A stretch of 64,000 bases of DNA from Aequorivita capsosiphonis DSM 23843 (GTDB lineage Bacteria > Bacteroidota > Bacteroidia > Flavobacteriales > Flavobacteriaceae), in NCBI RefSeq assembly GCF_000429125.1, contig NZ_AUBG01000012.1, positions 124,001-188,000 on the forward strand. The letters run 5' to 3'. Position 1 is the stretch's first letter. Every line of letters begins with the position of its first letter. Shown in pieces: positions 55,480 to 64,000 of this stretch. A program made the translations under genes and the position numbers. Below the pieces are notes generated by a model. The model was not told the origin of the DNA. It searched no databases and worked only from the letters and a program-made list of their open reading frames with translations.

Positions 55480-56043
55480 TCATTCTGTAAATCTCATATC
55501 AAAACGACCATCACGTATTTCGTGTACAACGCCCGCACTATCTTTCACATCAAACCAAAAAGTACCAGACACGATATGATTGTCAAAATCAAGTTTGGTT
55601 ATTGTTAACTCTCCGGAGTGGACAAGGCTTGTATAAGAAAAATTAAGGTTATAAAAATAAGAACCATATGCATTTTCATCTATATTTTCCAAGAGATTAT
55701 AGGTTTCATTTTGTTGTATCTCCTTTCTTTTTGTATTAAGAGAAATTCTTATTATATTATTATTAGAATCTCTTTTGCTACCTTGTAAAGAAAGATAATA
55801 ACCACTATTTACATATTGATAAACACAATCCATCTTATTAGGTATATTACCTGGTAAATACACCTCCCCATCCAGCAAACAGCCAAAAGTACCAGCTCCC
55901 GTTTGGGTAGCAGGAGGCAGTTGGTCCACGGGTTCTGTGGGTGGGTCATCATCGTCATTTTGCCAACAGGAAATAGTGGTGGCCAGAAAAATGAGCAGGA
56001 TGTATTTTGGCAGCATAATTAGTTTAGAAAAGTTGTTTTTCAT
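55480..56043 (-). CDS. Lipoprotein, DUF6252-like
   Basis: This is a 187-residue protein with a lipobox signal (YILLIFLATTISC), an Asp/Pro-rich linker (DDDDPPTEPVDQLPP), then TQTGAGTFGCLLDGEVYLP. That last pattern is the start of the DUF6252 family of Bacteroidota lipoproteins. The body is a beta-sandwich-like set of strands. It lies just upstream of the truncated exported-protein fragment on the same strand. Function unknown. Confidence 0.8.
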   Translation of the reverse strand: MKNNFSKLIMLPKYILLIFLATTISCWQNDDDDPPTEPVDQLPPATQTGAGTFGCLLDGEVYLPGNIPNKMDCVYQYVNSGYYLSLQGSKRDSNNNIIRISLNTKRKEIQQNETYNLLENIDENAYGSYFYNLNFSYTSLVHSGELTITKLDFDNHIVSGTFWFDVKDSAGVVHEIRDGRFDMRFTE

Positions 56044-56468
56044 ATTGGGGCAATTTATGGGTTAACTATTGGATTATAAATGTAGTAAAAAAAGACTAAA
56101 AAGTATAGTTTAAAGCATACCCAATTGCTTTGGAGCGACAACGGTCGTGTTTTCGGTTTTATTTATCGTAAAAATACCCCAGCCTTAGCATCCATTCTTA
56201 AGGAAAAATATTTAAAACCCTTACTGAAATTATATCGGCTCTGTTGGATGTAGTTCGGAAGCTACTAGATCATGTAGTTTTTTCGTAATTCAAAAAGTAT
56301 TATTTCCATAAATATTAGGTTGTTTCTGACAAGCTGGCATTTTTATTTTATAAACTGTCAGTTTATAGGCAGTGGCACAATTTCTGCCCATTAGCAATCC
56401 GAACATTTGAACATAAGTTTAACAATAGATTCCCGCCTGCGCGGGAATTACAAAAATAAAATTTTACT
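56044..56468. other. groES upstream region with hairpin
   Basis: No gene is supported. A palindromic hairpin (attcccgc / gcgggaat, 56429-56448) ends 20 bases before the groES start. No CIRCE element and no clear TAnnTTTG promoter were found. Confidence 0.6.
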
Positions 56469-56744
56469 ATGGCATTAAAAATTCAACCGCTTGCAGACCG
56501 TGTATTGGTGCAGCCAGAAGAAGCAGAAACTAAGACTGCATCTGGTCTTTATATTCCAGATTCCGCAAAAGAAAAACCACAGCAAGGTAAAGTAATGGCT
56601 GTTGGTAAAGGAAAGGAAGACTACAAAATGACCGTAAAAGTTGGTGACACCGTTCTTTACGGAAAGTACTCCGGTAGCGAATTAAAGCTTGACGGGAAAG
56701 ACTACCTCATTATGCGCGAAGATGATATTCTCGCCATCATTTAA
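56469..56744 (+). CDS. groES: Co-chaperonin GroES
   Basis: This is a 91-residue protein with the whole GroES fold: [19 protein letters not shown], the mobile loop [16 protein letters not shown], and the roof-side [17 protein letters not shown]. It caps GroEL during protein folding. The groEL gene follows after 143 bases on the same strand. Confidence 0.97.
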   Translation: MALKIQPLADRVLVQPEEAETKTASGLYIPDSAKEKPQQGKVMAVGKGKEDYKMTVKVGDTVLYGKYSGSELKLDGKDYLIMREDDILAII

Positions 56745-56887
56745 ATTCCAAACCCCAAACACCACATTCCAAAGTTGGAATTTGGAATTTGTTTTTTGGA
56801 ATTTCTTCAATAGTCAAAAAGTTTAAAATTTATAAATATTAACCTGAAGATTCCCAGGTTCAAAAGGGAGTCACAAAATAAAAATTT

Positions 56888-58525
56888 ATGGCAAAAGATA
56901 TAAAATTTGATGTAGAAGCCCGCGATGCAATTAAACGTGGCGTTGATGCATTGGCAAACGCAGTAAAAGTAACATTGGGGCCAAGAGGTCGTAACGTTAT
57001 TATAAGTAAATCATTTGGTGCACCTCAAGTAACTAAAGATGGGGTGACCGTTGCAAAAGAAATTGAACTTGAAGATGCGCTGGAAAACATGGGTGCTCAG
57101 ATGGTAAAAGAAGTTGCTTCAAAAACCAACGATCTTGCTGGTGATGGAACAACTACCGCTACCGTTCTTGCTCAAGCAATTGTAAAAGAAGGCCTTAAAA
57201 ACGTTGCAGCCGGTGCAAATCCAATGGAGCTGAAAAAAGGTATAGACAAAGCTGTTGCAGCAATTGTAGCAGACCTTGAAAAGCAAACTACAACAGTTGG
57301 AAACTCTTCTGAAATGATAAAGCAAGTTGCTTCCATTTCATCAAACAACGACGAACTGATTGGGGAGTTAATTGCTAAGGCTTTCGGAAAAGTTGGAAAA
57401 GAAGGTGTAATAACCGTTGAAGAATCAAAAGGAACTGAAACTTATGTTGATGTTGTTGAGGGAATGCAGTTTGACCGTGGATACCTTTCTCCTTACTTCG
57501 TAACCGACTCTGAAAAAATGCAAACTGAATTGGAAAACCCAATGATTTTGCTTTACGATAAGAAAATCTCTTCAATGAAAGATTTGCTTCCAGTACTTGA
57601 GCCAGTGGCCCAAGCAGGAAAATCTCTTTTAATCATTGCCGAAGATGTTGACGGCGAGGCATTGGCTACTTTGGTAGTTAATAAACTTCGTGGATCATTA
57701 AAAATTGCTGCTGTAAAAGCTCCTGGTTTTGGTGACAGAAGAAAAGCAATGCTGGAAGACATTGCAATCTTGACAGGTGGAACCGTAATTTCTGAAGAGC
57801 GTGGCTTTACCTTGGAAAACACAACTATTGATATGTTGGGTTCTGCGGAAACCGTTACAATCGATAAGGACAATACAACTATCGTAAACGGTGCAGGAGA
57901 AAGTGATAACATCAAAGCTCGCGTAAACCAAATCAAAGCTCAGATTGAAACTACAACTAGCGATTACGACAAAGAAAAATTGCAAGAGCGTTTAGCTAAA
58001 TTGGCTGGCGGTGTTGCCGTTCTTTACGTAGGTGCAGCTTCTGAAATTGAAATGAAAGAGAAGAAAGACCGTGTGGACGATGCCCTTCACGCAACCCGTG
58101 CGGCTGTAGAAGAAGGAATCGTTGCTGGTGGTGGTGTAGCTTTTGTTCGTGCTATTGCAGTACTTAAAAAGCTTACTACTGAAACTTTAGATGAAACAAC
58201 AGGAGTTCAAATTGTGGCTCGCGCCATTGAGTCTCCACTTCGTACTATTGTTGAAAACGCAGGTGGCGAAGGCTCTGTAGTTATTAATAAGGTTTTGGAA
58301 GGCAAGAAAAACTTCGGTTACGATGCTAAAACAGAAACCTATGTTGATATGCTAAAAGCTGGAATCATCGATCCTAAAAAAGTAACTCGTATTGCACTTG
58401 AAAATGCGGCGTCAGTTGCTGGAATGATCCTTACCACTGAATGTGCTTTGGTTGACATCAAAGAAGACAGTGCCGGTGGCGGAATGCCAGGTGGTATGGG
58501 TGGTGGAATGCCAGGAATGATGTAG
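56888..58525 (+). CDS. groEL: Chaperonin GroEL
   Basis: This is a 545-residue group I chaperonin. Typical elements are [18 protein letters not shown], the nucleotide site [11 protein letters not shown], and [12 protein letters not shown]. The C-terminus has the Gly/Met-rich tail ([16 protein letters not shown]). It folds proteins with GroES in the cytosol. The only groEL in the window. Confidence 0.98.
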   Translation: MAKDIKFDVEARDAIKRGVDALANAVKVTLGPRGRNVIISKSFGAPQVTKDGVTVAKEIELEDALENMGAQMVKEVASKTNDLAGDGTTTATVLAQAIVKEGLKNVAAGANPMELKKGIDKAVAAIVADLEKQTTTVGNSSEMIKQVASISSNNDELIGELIAKAFGKVGKEGVITVEESKGTETYVDVVEGMQFDRGYLSPYFVTDSEKMQTELENPMILLYDKKISSMKDLLPVLEPVAQAGKSLLIIAEDVDGEALATLVVNKLRGSLKIAAVKAPGFGDRRKAMLEDIAILTGGTVISEERGFTLENTTIDMLGSAETVTIDKDNTTIVNGAGESDNIKARVNQIKAQIETTTSDYDKEKLQERLAKLAGGVAVLYVGAASEIEMKEKKDRVDDALHATRAAVEEGIVAGGGVAFVRAIAVLKKLTTETLDETTGVQIVARAIESPLRTIVENAGGEGSVVINKVLEGKKNFGYDAKTETYVDMLKAGIIDPKKVTRIALENAASVAGMILTTECALVDIKEDSAGGGMPGGMGGGMPGMM

Positions 58526-58535
58526 TATATCGTTG

Positions 58536-58555
58536 AGACAAGGCATGCCTTGTCT
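58536..58555. repeat. Perfect 20-bp palindrome after groEL
   Basis: The sequence agacaaggcatgccttgtct is its own reverse complement. It lies 11 bases after the groEL stop and before the terminator. It looks like a short REP-type element. Confidence 0.7.
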
Positions 58556-58574
58556 GTACGCAGTAAATTAGTAA

Positions 58575-58609
58575 AAACCCAAAGGTCTTCGAGACCTTTG
58601 GGTTTTTTT
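58575..58609 (+). terminator. groESL terminator
   Basis: A 14-base perfect stem (aaacccaaaggtct / agacctttgggttt) with a 3-base loop continues into a run of T. It is the strongest terminator in the window. Confidence 0.93.
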
Positions 58610-58661
58610 ATAATTGAAACAACTTCAAAATCACTTGCTTTATCGCTCGATCGGGCAAAAC

Positions 58662-58954
58662 TCACTTTCGCTTCCGCAACGGATCCTGGTTGGTGTTGAA
58701 AACAGAATAAACAATTACCGCTTCCTGACTTACCTCATATATAATGACATACGGAAATCTTTTTAAGGGAAGCTCTCTAAAGGAAGGTTTTTTTTTAATT
58801 CAAAGGTTGGAATCTCGGTTTTTAAAGTTTCAAAATAATCATCGAGATAAATAAAGAATTCAATACCTAAATTTTCTTTCTTGGATTCATAATAATCCAC
58901 AGCTTCTTTGATTTCAAAATCCGCTTCTTCTTTAATTATCAATTCAAGAGCCAT
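58662..58954 (-). pseudogene. parE: ParE-type toxin gene with -1 frameshift
   Basis: The frame starts with MALELIIKEEADFEIKEAVD, a ParE/RelE-like toxin start, and reaches TFELKK at about residue 53. A run of nine A on the minus strand (58788-58796) then shifts the frame and a stop follows after about ten codons. With one more A, translation continues FRELPLKRFPYVIIYEV and VFNTNQDPLRKRK, the normal ParE C-terminus, to a stop at 58662-58664. The toxin is therefore probably broken here, unless the run is a sequencing error or the site slips. The antitoxin gene overlaps its start. Confidence 0.85.
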
Positions 58955-59189
58955 ATTTTTCTCTAATATCGCTTTTAACTTCCTCCCAAGAATATGATTT
59001 TGATTCGCCCGACAAATGTCTCCGTCTTCGTGCCTCTACCTCTTTCCAATGCCATTCAGGAACTTGTGAAGAGCTTGCTTCTGTATTCAGATTTTCAAAG
59101 ATGCGTTCCAAGTACTCGAGATTTTTATCATCCTCAATAATTTCTGAGAATTGAGCTTTTAGTTTTTCCCTCAATTTTGTAGTTTCCAT
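58944..59189 (-). CDS. Antitoxin of ParDE-type module
   Basis: This is an 81-residue helical, charged protein with QVPEWHWKEVEARRRRHLSG and SYSWEEVKSDIREKY near its end, as in small antitoxins placed before ParE genes in Bacteroidota. It overlaps the toxin frame by 11 bases. It should bind and neutralise the toxin and repress the operon. The family is inferred from its neighbour as much as from sequence. Confidence 0.75.
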   Translation of the reverse strand: METTKLREKLKAQFSEIIEDDKNLEYLERIFENLNTEASSSQVPEWHWKEVEARRRRHLSGESKSYSWEEVKSDIREKYGS

Positions 59190-59225
59190 CGCTTGTCTGT
59201 TTTACTCAAATATAATTCAAAAATA

Positions 59226-60461
59226 TTAAAATGTAACCTCAACTTCCTTCAATTCCCCATCTCTTTGAATAGTTACTATTTCAGTTTTCCCCTTTTCAAA
59301 TTTTGAAAGACTCTCCATGTAGCTCATCATATCAGTTACAGGATACTCACCCATTTTAACAACTACATCTCCTTTTTGAAGGCCTGCTTTTTGGGCAGGT
59401 CTATCTTCACTCACACCATCAATCCGCATTCCTTTGCCATTGAAAAGATAATCGGGTACAACACCCAGGGTAACTTTAAAATCAGGAACCACTTCACTTT
59501 CATTTTTTGTTTTTCTGAAAGGAAGCTTTTTCTGACTATCCAAATCTTTAATTATGCTGAAAATATAATTTGAAACCATTTCCATCCCTTCAAAATTCAC
59601 TTTTTCAGTATCGTCACTTGGTTTATGGTAATCTTCATGCTGTCCGGTAAAAAAATGAAGCACCGGAATATCAGCTAGGTAAAATGAAGTATGATCGCTT
59701 GGCCCAACTCCACTTTCGTTTTCAATAATGTTTAAATCCCCAGCATTAGCATTGACTGTTTGCTTAAATATAGGCGAAGTTCCCAAGCCATAAACCGCCA
59801 AAGTATTTTCAGCGTTAAGTCTTCCCACCATATCCATATTGATCATATATGTCAACTTTTTAGTATCGATAGTTGGGTTTTTTACGAAGTAATTGGAACC
59901 CAACAATCCCTCTTCCTCTCCAGAAAAAGCGATAAAAAGATAATTATTATTTCTCGGCGATCCATCTTTTCGCAAGGAATCAGCCAGATGAAGCATCATT
60001 GCCACTCCACTCGCATTGTCATCCGCTCCATTGTGAATTGCTGGCCCTTCCCGATATAGCGAACCTTCGCCACCCATTCCCAAATGGTCGTAGTGCGCGC
60101 CGATAACCACGGTATTTTCGGCCTTATTATCTAAATAAGCAATTAGGTTTTCCGCAGTTTCGGTGCTATCGCTTTTCTCTGAAGTGAATTCGGCTTCTCG
60201 ATGTGGGTTTTTACTTGCTTTAAATGTAAATTTTTGAAAGTAACCATCGGTTCCTTTCGGTTGAAGTCCAATGCTTTTAAATCTTTCTGCTATATAGGAA
60301 GCTGCTTTTTTCTCATAGACTGAACCTGTTTTTCTACCTTTTAAACTGTCGTTAGCCAAAACAGAAACGTCGTCTTTCATACTTATACTTACAACTTGCA
60401 CTTTTGTTTCCTTGCAGGAAAGAACAAGCATTGCTAGAAATATCAATAAAATTGCACGCAT
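59226..60461 (-). CDS. Exported M28 aminopeptidase with PDZ domain
   Basis: ATG at 60461 gives 411 residues with a lipobox signal (RAILLIFLAMLVLSC). The M28 zinc ligands are seen in IGAHYDHLG, GADDNASGVA, SGEEEGLLG and INMDMVGRLN, with a late HFFTGQHEDYHKPSDD. A C-terminal PDZ domain (GLQKGDVVVKMGEYPVTD) ends the protein. It cleaves N-terminal residues from peptides in the periplasm. It is divergent from the TolB-like gene, 31 bases apart. Confidence 0.93.
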   Translation of the reverse strand: MRAILLIFLAMLVLSCKETKVQVVSISMKDDVSVLANDSLKGRKTGSVYEKKAASYIAERFKSIGLQPKGTDGYFQKFTFKASKNPHREAEFTSEKSDSTETAENLIAYLDNKAENTVVIGAHYDHLGMGGEGSLYREGPAIHNGADDNASGVAMMLHLADSLRKDGSPRNNNYLFIAFSGEEEGLLGSNYFVKNPTIDTKKLTYMINMDMVGRLNAENTLAVYGLGTSPIFKQTVNANAGDLNIIENESGVGPSDHTSFYLADIPVLHFFTGQHEDYHKPSDDTEKVNFEGMEMVSNYIFSIIKDLDSQKKLPFRKTKNESEVVPDFKVTLGVVPDYLFNGKGMRIDGVSEDRPAQKAGLQKGDVVVKMGEYPVTDMMSYMESLSKFEKGKTEIVTIQRDGELKEVEVTF

Positions 60462-60492
60462 ATCATTACTTTTACGTAAAAATACATTAAAA

Positions 60493-61617
60493 ATGAAAAT
60501 CTTATATGCGATAATCATGGTTTCCTTTTTTGTAGGCTGTAAAAACGAAGTGAACTCCTCGACTTCGCTCGGAGACCTAACTGAAAAAACTTCAGCTTTA
60601 GTTCTTGATCCTGAAACAAACGATACTTTAATTTATCCAGAAGAAAAACACTTTAAAAATATTCGCCAAGTAACTTTTGGCGGCGATAATGCGGAGGCTT
60701 ATTGGAGTTTTGACGACAGCCAGCTTGTCTTCCAAAGCAACAACAAAGACTGGAGCGTAAACTGTGACCAGATGTTTTTGATGGATGCTGATGAAACTTT
60801 TAGGGATAGCCAACCACCAATGATAAGCACTGGAAAAGGACGCACTACCTGTAGTTATTTTTTGCCGGACGGAGAGCATATTGTTTATGGAAGCACACAT
60901 CTTAAAGACGAAAACTGCCCAGAAACACCTTTAAAAAAAGAAGGAAAATACGTGTGGCCTATTTATGAAAGCTATGACATCTTTGTGGCAGATCTTAAAG
61001 GAAATATAACTGCGCAACTTACTGATGAACCCGGTTACGACGCCGAAGCCACCGTTTCGCCCAAAGGAGATAAAATTGTTTTCACATCTATGCGAAGTGG
61101 TGATCTGGAACTTTACACTATGGATATTGATGGCAAAAACGTGAAACAAATCACGAATGAATTAGGTTATGATGGCGGCGCATTTTTCTCACCTGACGGG
61201 AGCAAGCTTATTTTTAGATCCTCCCGTCCAAAAACCGAAGCCGAAATTCAAGAATACAAAGATTTATTATCCCAAGGTTTAGTGCAACCTACAGAAATGG
61301 AACTATACATCTGCAATGCCGATGGCAGCGAACTTAGACAATTGACGCATCTGGGCAATGCCAATTGGGCGCCATTCTTTCATCCTTCCGGAGAAAAAAT
61401 ATTGTTTTCAAGTAATTTTGAAGCAGAAAGAGGATTTCCATTCAACCTTTATTTAATTGATCTCGATGGAAAGAACCTTGAACGCGTAACGCACGGCCGA
61501 ACCTTTGATGCCTTTCCAGTATTCTCAAACGATGGAAAACATCTGGCTTTTTCAAGCAACAGAAATAATGGTGGCGGACACGACACCAATTTGTTTATTG
61601 CAGAATGGCAAGATTAA
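60493..61617 (+). CDS. TolB-like beta-propeller lipoprotein
   Basis: ATG at 60493 gives 374 residues with a lipobox signal (KILYAIIMVSFFVGC). The rest is a chain of PD40 blades: AEATVSPKGDKIVFTS, GAFFSPDGSKLIFRSS, WAPFFHPSGEKILFSS and FPVFSNDGKHLAFSSN. Such proteins occur in envelope or protease contexts. Its neighbour is a peptidase on the other strand, but a joint role is only a guess. Confidence 0.88.
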   Translation: MKILYAIIMVSFFVGCKNEVNSSTSLGDLTEKTSALVLDPETNDTLIYPEEKHFKNIRQVTFGGDNAEAYWSFDDSQLVFQSNNKDWSVNCDQMFLMDADETFRDSQPPMISTGKGRTTCSYFLPDGEHIVYGSTHLKDENCPETPLKKEGKYVWPIYESYDIFVADLKGNITAQLTDEPGYDAEATVSPKGDKIVFTSMRSGDLELYTMDIDGKNVKQITNELGYDGGAFFSPDGSKLIFRSSRPKTEAEIQEYKDLLSQGLVQPTEMELYICNADGSELRQLTHLGNANWAPFFHPSGEKILFSSNFEAERGFPFNLYLIDLDGKNLERVTHGRTFDAFPVFSNDGKHLAFSSNRNNGGGHDTNLFIAEWQD

Positions 61618-63068
61618 TAATTCCTGGGAAGGCAGGAATCTTTCAAATTAAGCTGTTGAATTTCATTAAGCTATATAAAATCCCCTTACTTTTTGCGATA
61701 ACTTCTATCGCATTCTACCTCAGCTTTGCATACGATTTGGAGCGAAGTGATTTCGCAAAGTTGATATCACTCTTCGGCGCACTTTTCATCATAGCTTATC
61801 TCTGCATTCAAAATTTCAAACTCAATTTCTGGTTTCTAGCCAGTTTAGGAATTGTCTTTCGATTACTTTTCATTCTAGCTATTCCAAATCTTTCACAAGA
61901 TTTTTATCGTTTTCTATGGGATGGACGCTTGGTAGCCCAAGGAATAAGTCCGTATCTCTTTACTCCAGACTTATACTTTAAGGAGTTATCAACTTCACTC
62001 GGAATAATAATTCCGCAGGCGAATGAACTATATCAAGGTATGGGTTCGCTAAATGCAAGCCATTTTAGCAATTATCCACCTGTAAATCAGTTCTTCTTTG
62101 CCATTGCTGCGTTTTTTGGAGGGAAAAGTATTTTAGGTTCAGTGATTATACTTCACACAATAATGATTCTTGCAGATATTGGAATTCTTTACTTCGGAAA
62201 GAAAATATTAAAACAGCTAAACCTTCCAATTAGAAACATCTTCTGGTATTTTCTGAATCCTTTTATCATCATAGAACTTACTGGAAATCTCCATTTTGAA
62301 AGCGTCATGCTTTTTTTCTTTATTTGGGCGCTGTATTTACTATTTAAAGGAAAATGGTTATGGGCTGCAGTTTTATTTGGTGTATCGGTTTCGGTAAAAT
62401 TGCTTCCGTTGTTGTTTTTACCGTTGTTTTTTAAATATTTCACAAATAAAAACAAGACTTTACAGGTTTTAGAAACCTATGAGATGTCTAAAAAAAAAAT
62501 ACTAGGATTCTATTTTATTACGGGAGCAACTATAATAATTACTTTTGTACCCTTTTTTTCTTCGGAATTTATTCAGAATTTTTCATCGACCATTGCACTA
62601 TGGTTTCAGGATTTCGAATTTAATGCAAGTATTTATTATGTAATTAGATGGATCGGGTTTCAGGTAGTCGGATGGAATTTGATTAAAACAGTTGGCAAGA
62701 TTCTACCTATTTTGGTTCTGTTCTTTGTTCTGGGAATCGCTTTCATCAGAAAAAATAAAACACAACAACAGTTAATAACTGCAATGCTTATTGCGGTTTT
62801 CTTTTACTTCCTTTTGTCAACTACAGTTCACCCTTGGTATATAGCCACGCCACTTTTGCTTTCGGTATTTACAAAATATAAGTTTCCAATCGTTTGGAGT
62901 TTTATGGTAATACTAAGTTATTCAGCCTATGGAAAAGATGGGTTTGATGAAAACCTTTGGTTGGTGGCTTTGGAGTATATTGTGGTGATCGGATTTGCAA
63001 TTTGGGAATTATATCCCTCTAACTTTTTTCTGAAGGACAAAAAGTTGACTCCCCAAAATGAGGAGTAA
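61605..63068 (+). CDS. GT-C-type mannosyltransferase-like membrane protein
   Basis: This is a 487-residue protein with about 10-12 transmembrane helices. An early periplasmic loop has the GT-C acidic signature DFYRFLWDGRLVAQGISPYL, as in polyprenol-phosphate-dependent mannosyltransferases, then NYPPVNQFFFAIAAF and later a PWYIATPLLLSV segment. The ATG at 61605 lies inside the upstream gene; its first codons match a short repeat-like sequence, so a TTG at 61656 (MNFIKLYKIPLL) could be the true start. Donor and acceptor are unknown. Confidence 0.8.
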   Translation: MARLIIPGKAGIFQIKLLNFIKLYKIPLLFAITSIAFYLSFAYDLERSDFAKLISLFGALFIIAYLCIQNFKLNFWFLASLGIVFRLLFILAIPNLSQDFYRFLWDGRLVAQGISPYLFTPDLYFKELSTSLGIIIPQANELYQGMGSLNASHFSNYPPVNQFFFAIAAFFGGKSILGSVIILHTIMILADIGILYFGKKILKQLNLPIRNIFWYFLNPFIIIELTGNLHFESVMLFFFIWALYLLFKGKWLWAAVLFGVSVSVKLLPLLFLPLFFKYFTNKNKTLQVLETYEMSKKKILGFYFITGATIIITFVPFFSSEFIQNFSSTIALWFQDFEFNASIYYVIRWIGFQVVGWNLIKTVGKILPILVLFFVLGIAFIRKNKTQQQLITAMLIAVFFYFLLSTTVHPWYIATPLLLSVFTKYKFPIVWSFMVILSYSAYGKDGFDENLWLVALEYIVVIGFAIWELYPSNFFLKDKKLTPQNEE

Positions 63069-63093
63069 CAATCAGCTTAAACTTTTTGGAAAC

Positions 63094-64000
63094 CTATTTT
63101 TTTACCCGTTCAAGTCTATAAAAATCCTTTCTTCTATCTTTCAAATTCCTAACGGCGCCGAAAGTGTGCAATTCACGAAGTAGGTCAAGATCCACGTCGG
63201 CAACCAAAATCATTTCGGTGTTAGGTGTGGCCTCCGCTTTAATTCCATTATTTGGGAAAGAGAAGTCGCAAGGTGTGAATACAGCGCTTTGCGCGTATTG
63301 TATGTCCATATTGTGAACTTTTGGAAGGTTTCCTACACTTCCTGCAATGGCAACGTAACATTCGTTTTCAACGGCTCTAGCTTGAGCACATAATCGAACT
63401 CTAGAATATCCATTTTGTGTGTCTGTAAGGAAAGGAACAAAAAGAATATCCATTCCTTCATCCGAAAGCAATCGGGAAAGTTCAGGAAACTCAACATCAT
63501 AACAGATAAGAACACCAATTTTTCCACAATCGGTATCAAAGGTTTTCAGAACGTTCCCATTCTGCATTCCCCAAACACGTTCCTCATCAGGGGTAACATG
63601 TATTTTTTCGAAACGTTCTACACTTCCATCGCGACGACATAAATAACCTACGTTGTATAGTTTCCCACGCACAATTTCAGGCATACTTCCCGTAATAATA
63701 TTAATGTTATAGGAAATGGAAAGTTGCGACATCCGTTCTGTAATTTCCTTCGTGTGTTGGGCCAATTCACGAATTGCATCAGGTTCGCTCATATGGTTGT
63801 ATGCCGCCATCAACGGAGCATTGAAGAATTCTGGAAACATTGCAAAATCACAACGATAACCGGCAACACTATCAATAAAATATTCTGCTTGGTGCATTAA
63901 ATCTTCCATGCTGGCATAACTTCGCATCTGCCATTGGATTAAACCAAGACGAACCACACTTTTAATAGCGGAAGGTTTCGGTTTTTTCTCAGGTTTGGTA
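63094..64000 (-). CDS. Carbon-nitrogen hydrolase, probably C-terminal half of a GNAT-nitrilase fusion (cut by window end)
   Basis: The frame stays open to the window edge, so the true start lies to the right. The visible part is a nitrilase-family domain with the Glu-Lys-Cys triad in AMFPEFFNAP, FEKIHVTPDEE and GVLICYDVEFPE. Before it, a Lys/Pro-rich linker (PEKKPKPSAIKS) runs into the edge; in Bacteroidota this linker joins an N-terminal GNAT acetyltransferase domain. GTG at 63957 is probably internal. It hydrolyses C-N bonds of an unknown amide. Confidence 0.88.
   Translation of the reverse strand, partial: TKPEKKPKPSAIKSVVRLGLIQWQMRSYASMEDLMHQAEYFIDSVAGYRCDFAMFPEFFNAPLMAAYNHMSEPDAIRELAQHTKEITERMSQLSISYNINIITGSMPEIVRGKLYNVGYLCRRDGSVERFEKIHVTPDEERVWGMQNGNVLKTFDTDCGKIGVLICYDVEFPELSRLLSDEGMDILFVPFLTDTQNGYSRVRLCAQARAVENECYVAIAGSVGNLPKVHNMDIQYAQSAVFTPCDFSFPNNGIKAEATPNTEMILVADVDLDLLRELHTFGAVRNLKDRRKDFYRLERVKK

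Overview
The window looks like about 64 kb of a low-GC Flavobacteriaceae (Bacteroidota) chromosome. Four things point there: a gldKLMN gliding/type IX secretion operon; Bacteroidota-type promoters (TTG-N19/20-TAnnTTTG) in front of gldK, miaB and the initiator tRNA; BfmA/MobB/MobC mobilization genes of the Bacteroidota type; and family-typical proteins such as a CzcA-TolC fusion and a GNAT-linked nitrilase.

Positions 1-32600 read as accessory DNA. At 1-9200 is the end of a phage-defence island: the 3' part of BREX pglZ (cut by the window edge), a brxL whose C-terminus closely resembles the MITD1 C-terminal (PLD-like) domain, an OLD-ATPase/TOPRIM plus UvrD-helicase pair of the Gabija type (gajA/gajB, overlapping by 8 bases), and a winged-helix protein with a PD-(D/E)XK nuclease motif. 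At 9252-9515 is a decayed 3' fragment of a mobC-type coupling-protein gene. It resembles the end of the intact mobC at 13671-15251, so two mobilization modules of different ages flank a small cargo block: a Tat-type alkaline phosphatase, a CDF metal exporter with two partners, and a DUF2147 protein. At 13671-18169 is a minus-strand mobilization module (mobC, mobB relaxase, BfmA-like accessory protein, two small proteins, ssb), with hairpins upstream that may mark oriT. Next come about 600 bases of 207-bp non-coding tandem repeats and a DUF4238 gene. At 20394-32580 a minus-strand heavy-metal block carries a Zn/Cd P-type ATPase, a CzcA-TolC fusion with its CzcB adaptor, a PII-like protein, a Fur-family regulator, an APC permease, a SpoIIAA-like protein and several small proteins, four of them shorter than 60 residues.

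An initiator tRNA gene (32807-32879) lies where accessory DNA appears to end; its 3' end faces the island, so it could be the attachment site (inference). The right half looks like core genome: an AsmA-like protein, a CPXCG protein, a patatin, an ABC-F ATPase, a DUF983 protein, an FAD oxidoreductase, gldKLMN, an arginase-fold protein that has lost metal ligands, topA, miaB, a sigma-54 activator, lptE, a TPR protein, secG, groES-groEL, a ParDE-type module with a frameshifted toxin, an M28 peptidase, a TolB-like lipoprotein, a GT-C mannosyltransferase and a nitrilase cut by the right edge.

Non-coding features of note are an 11-copy 7-bp tandem repeat just upstream of lptE, several short REP-like palindromes (two inside coding sequence), and clear terminators after secG, groEL, gldN, ssb and the tRNA.
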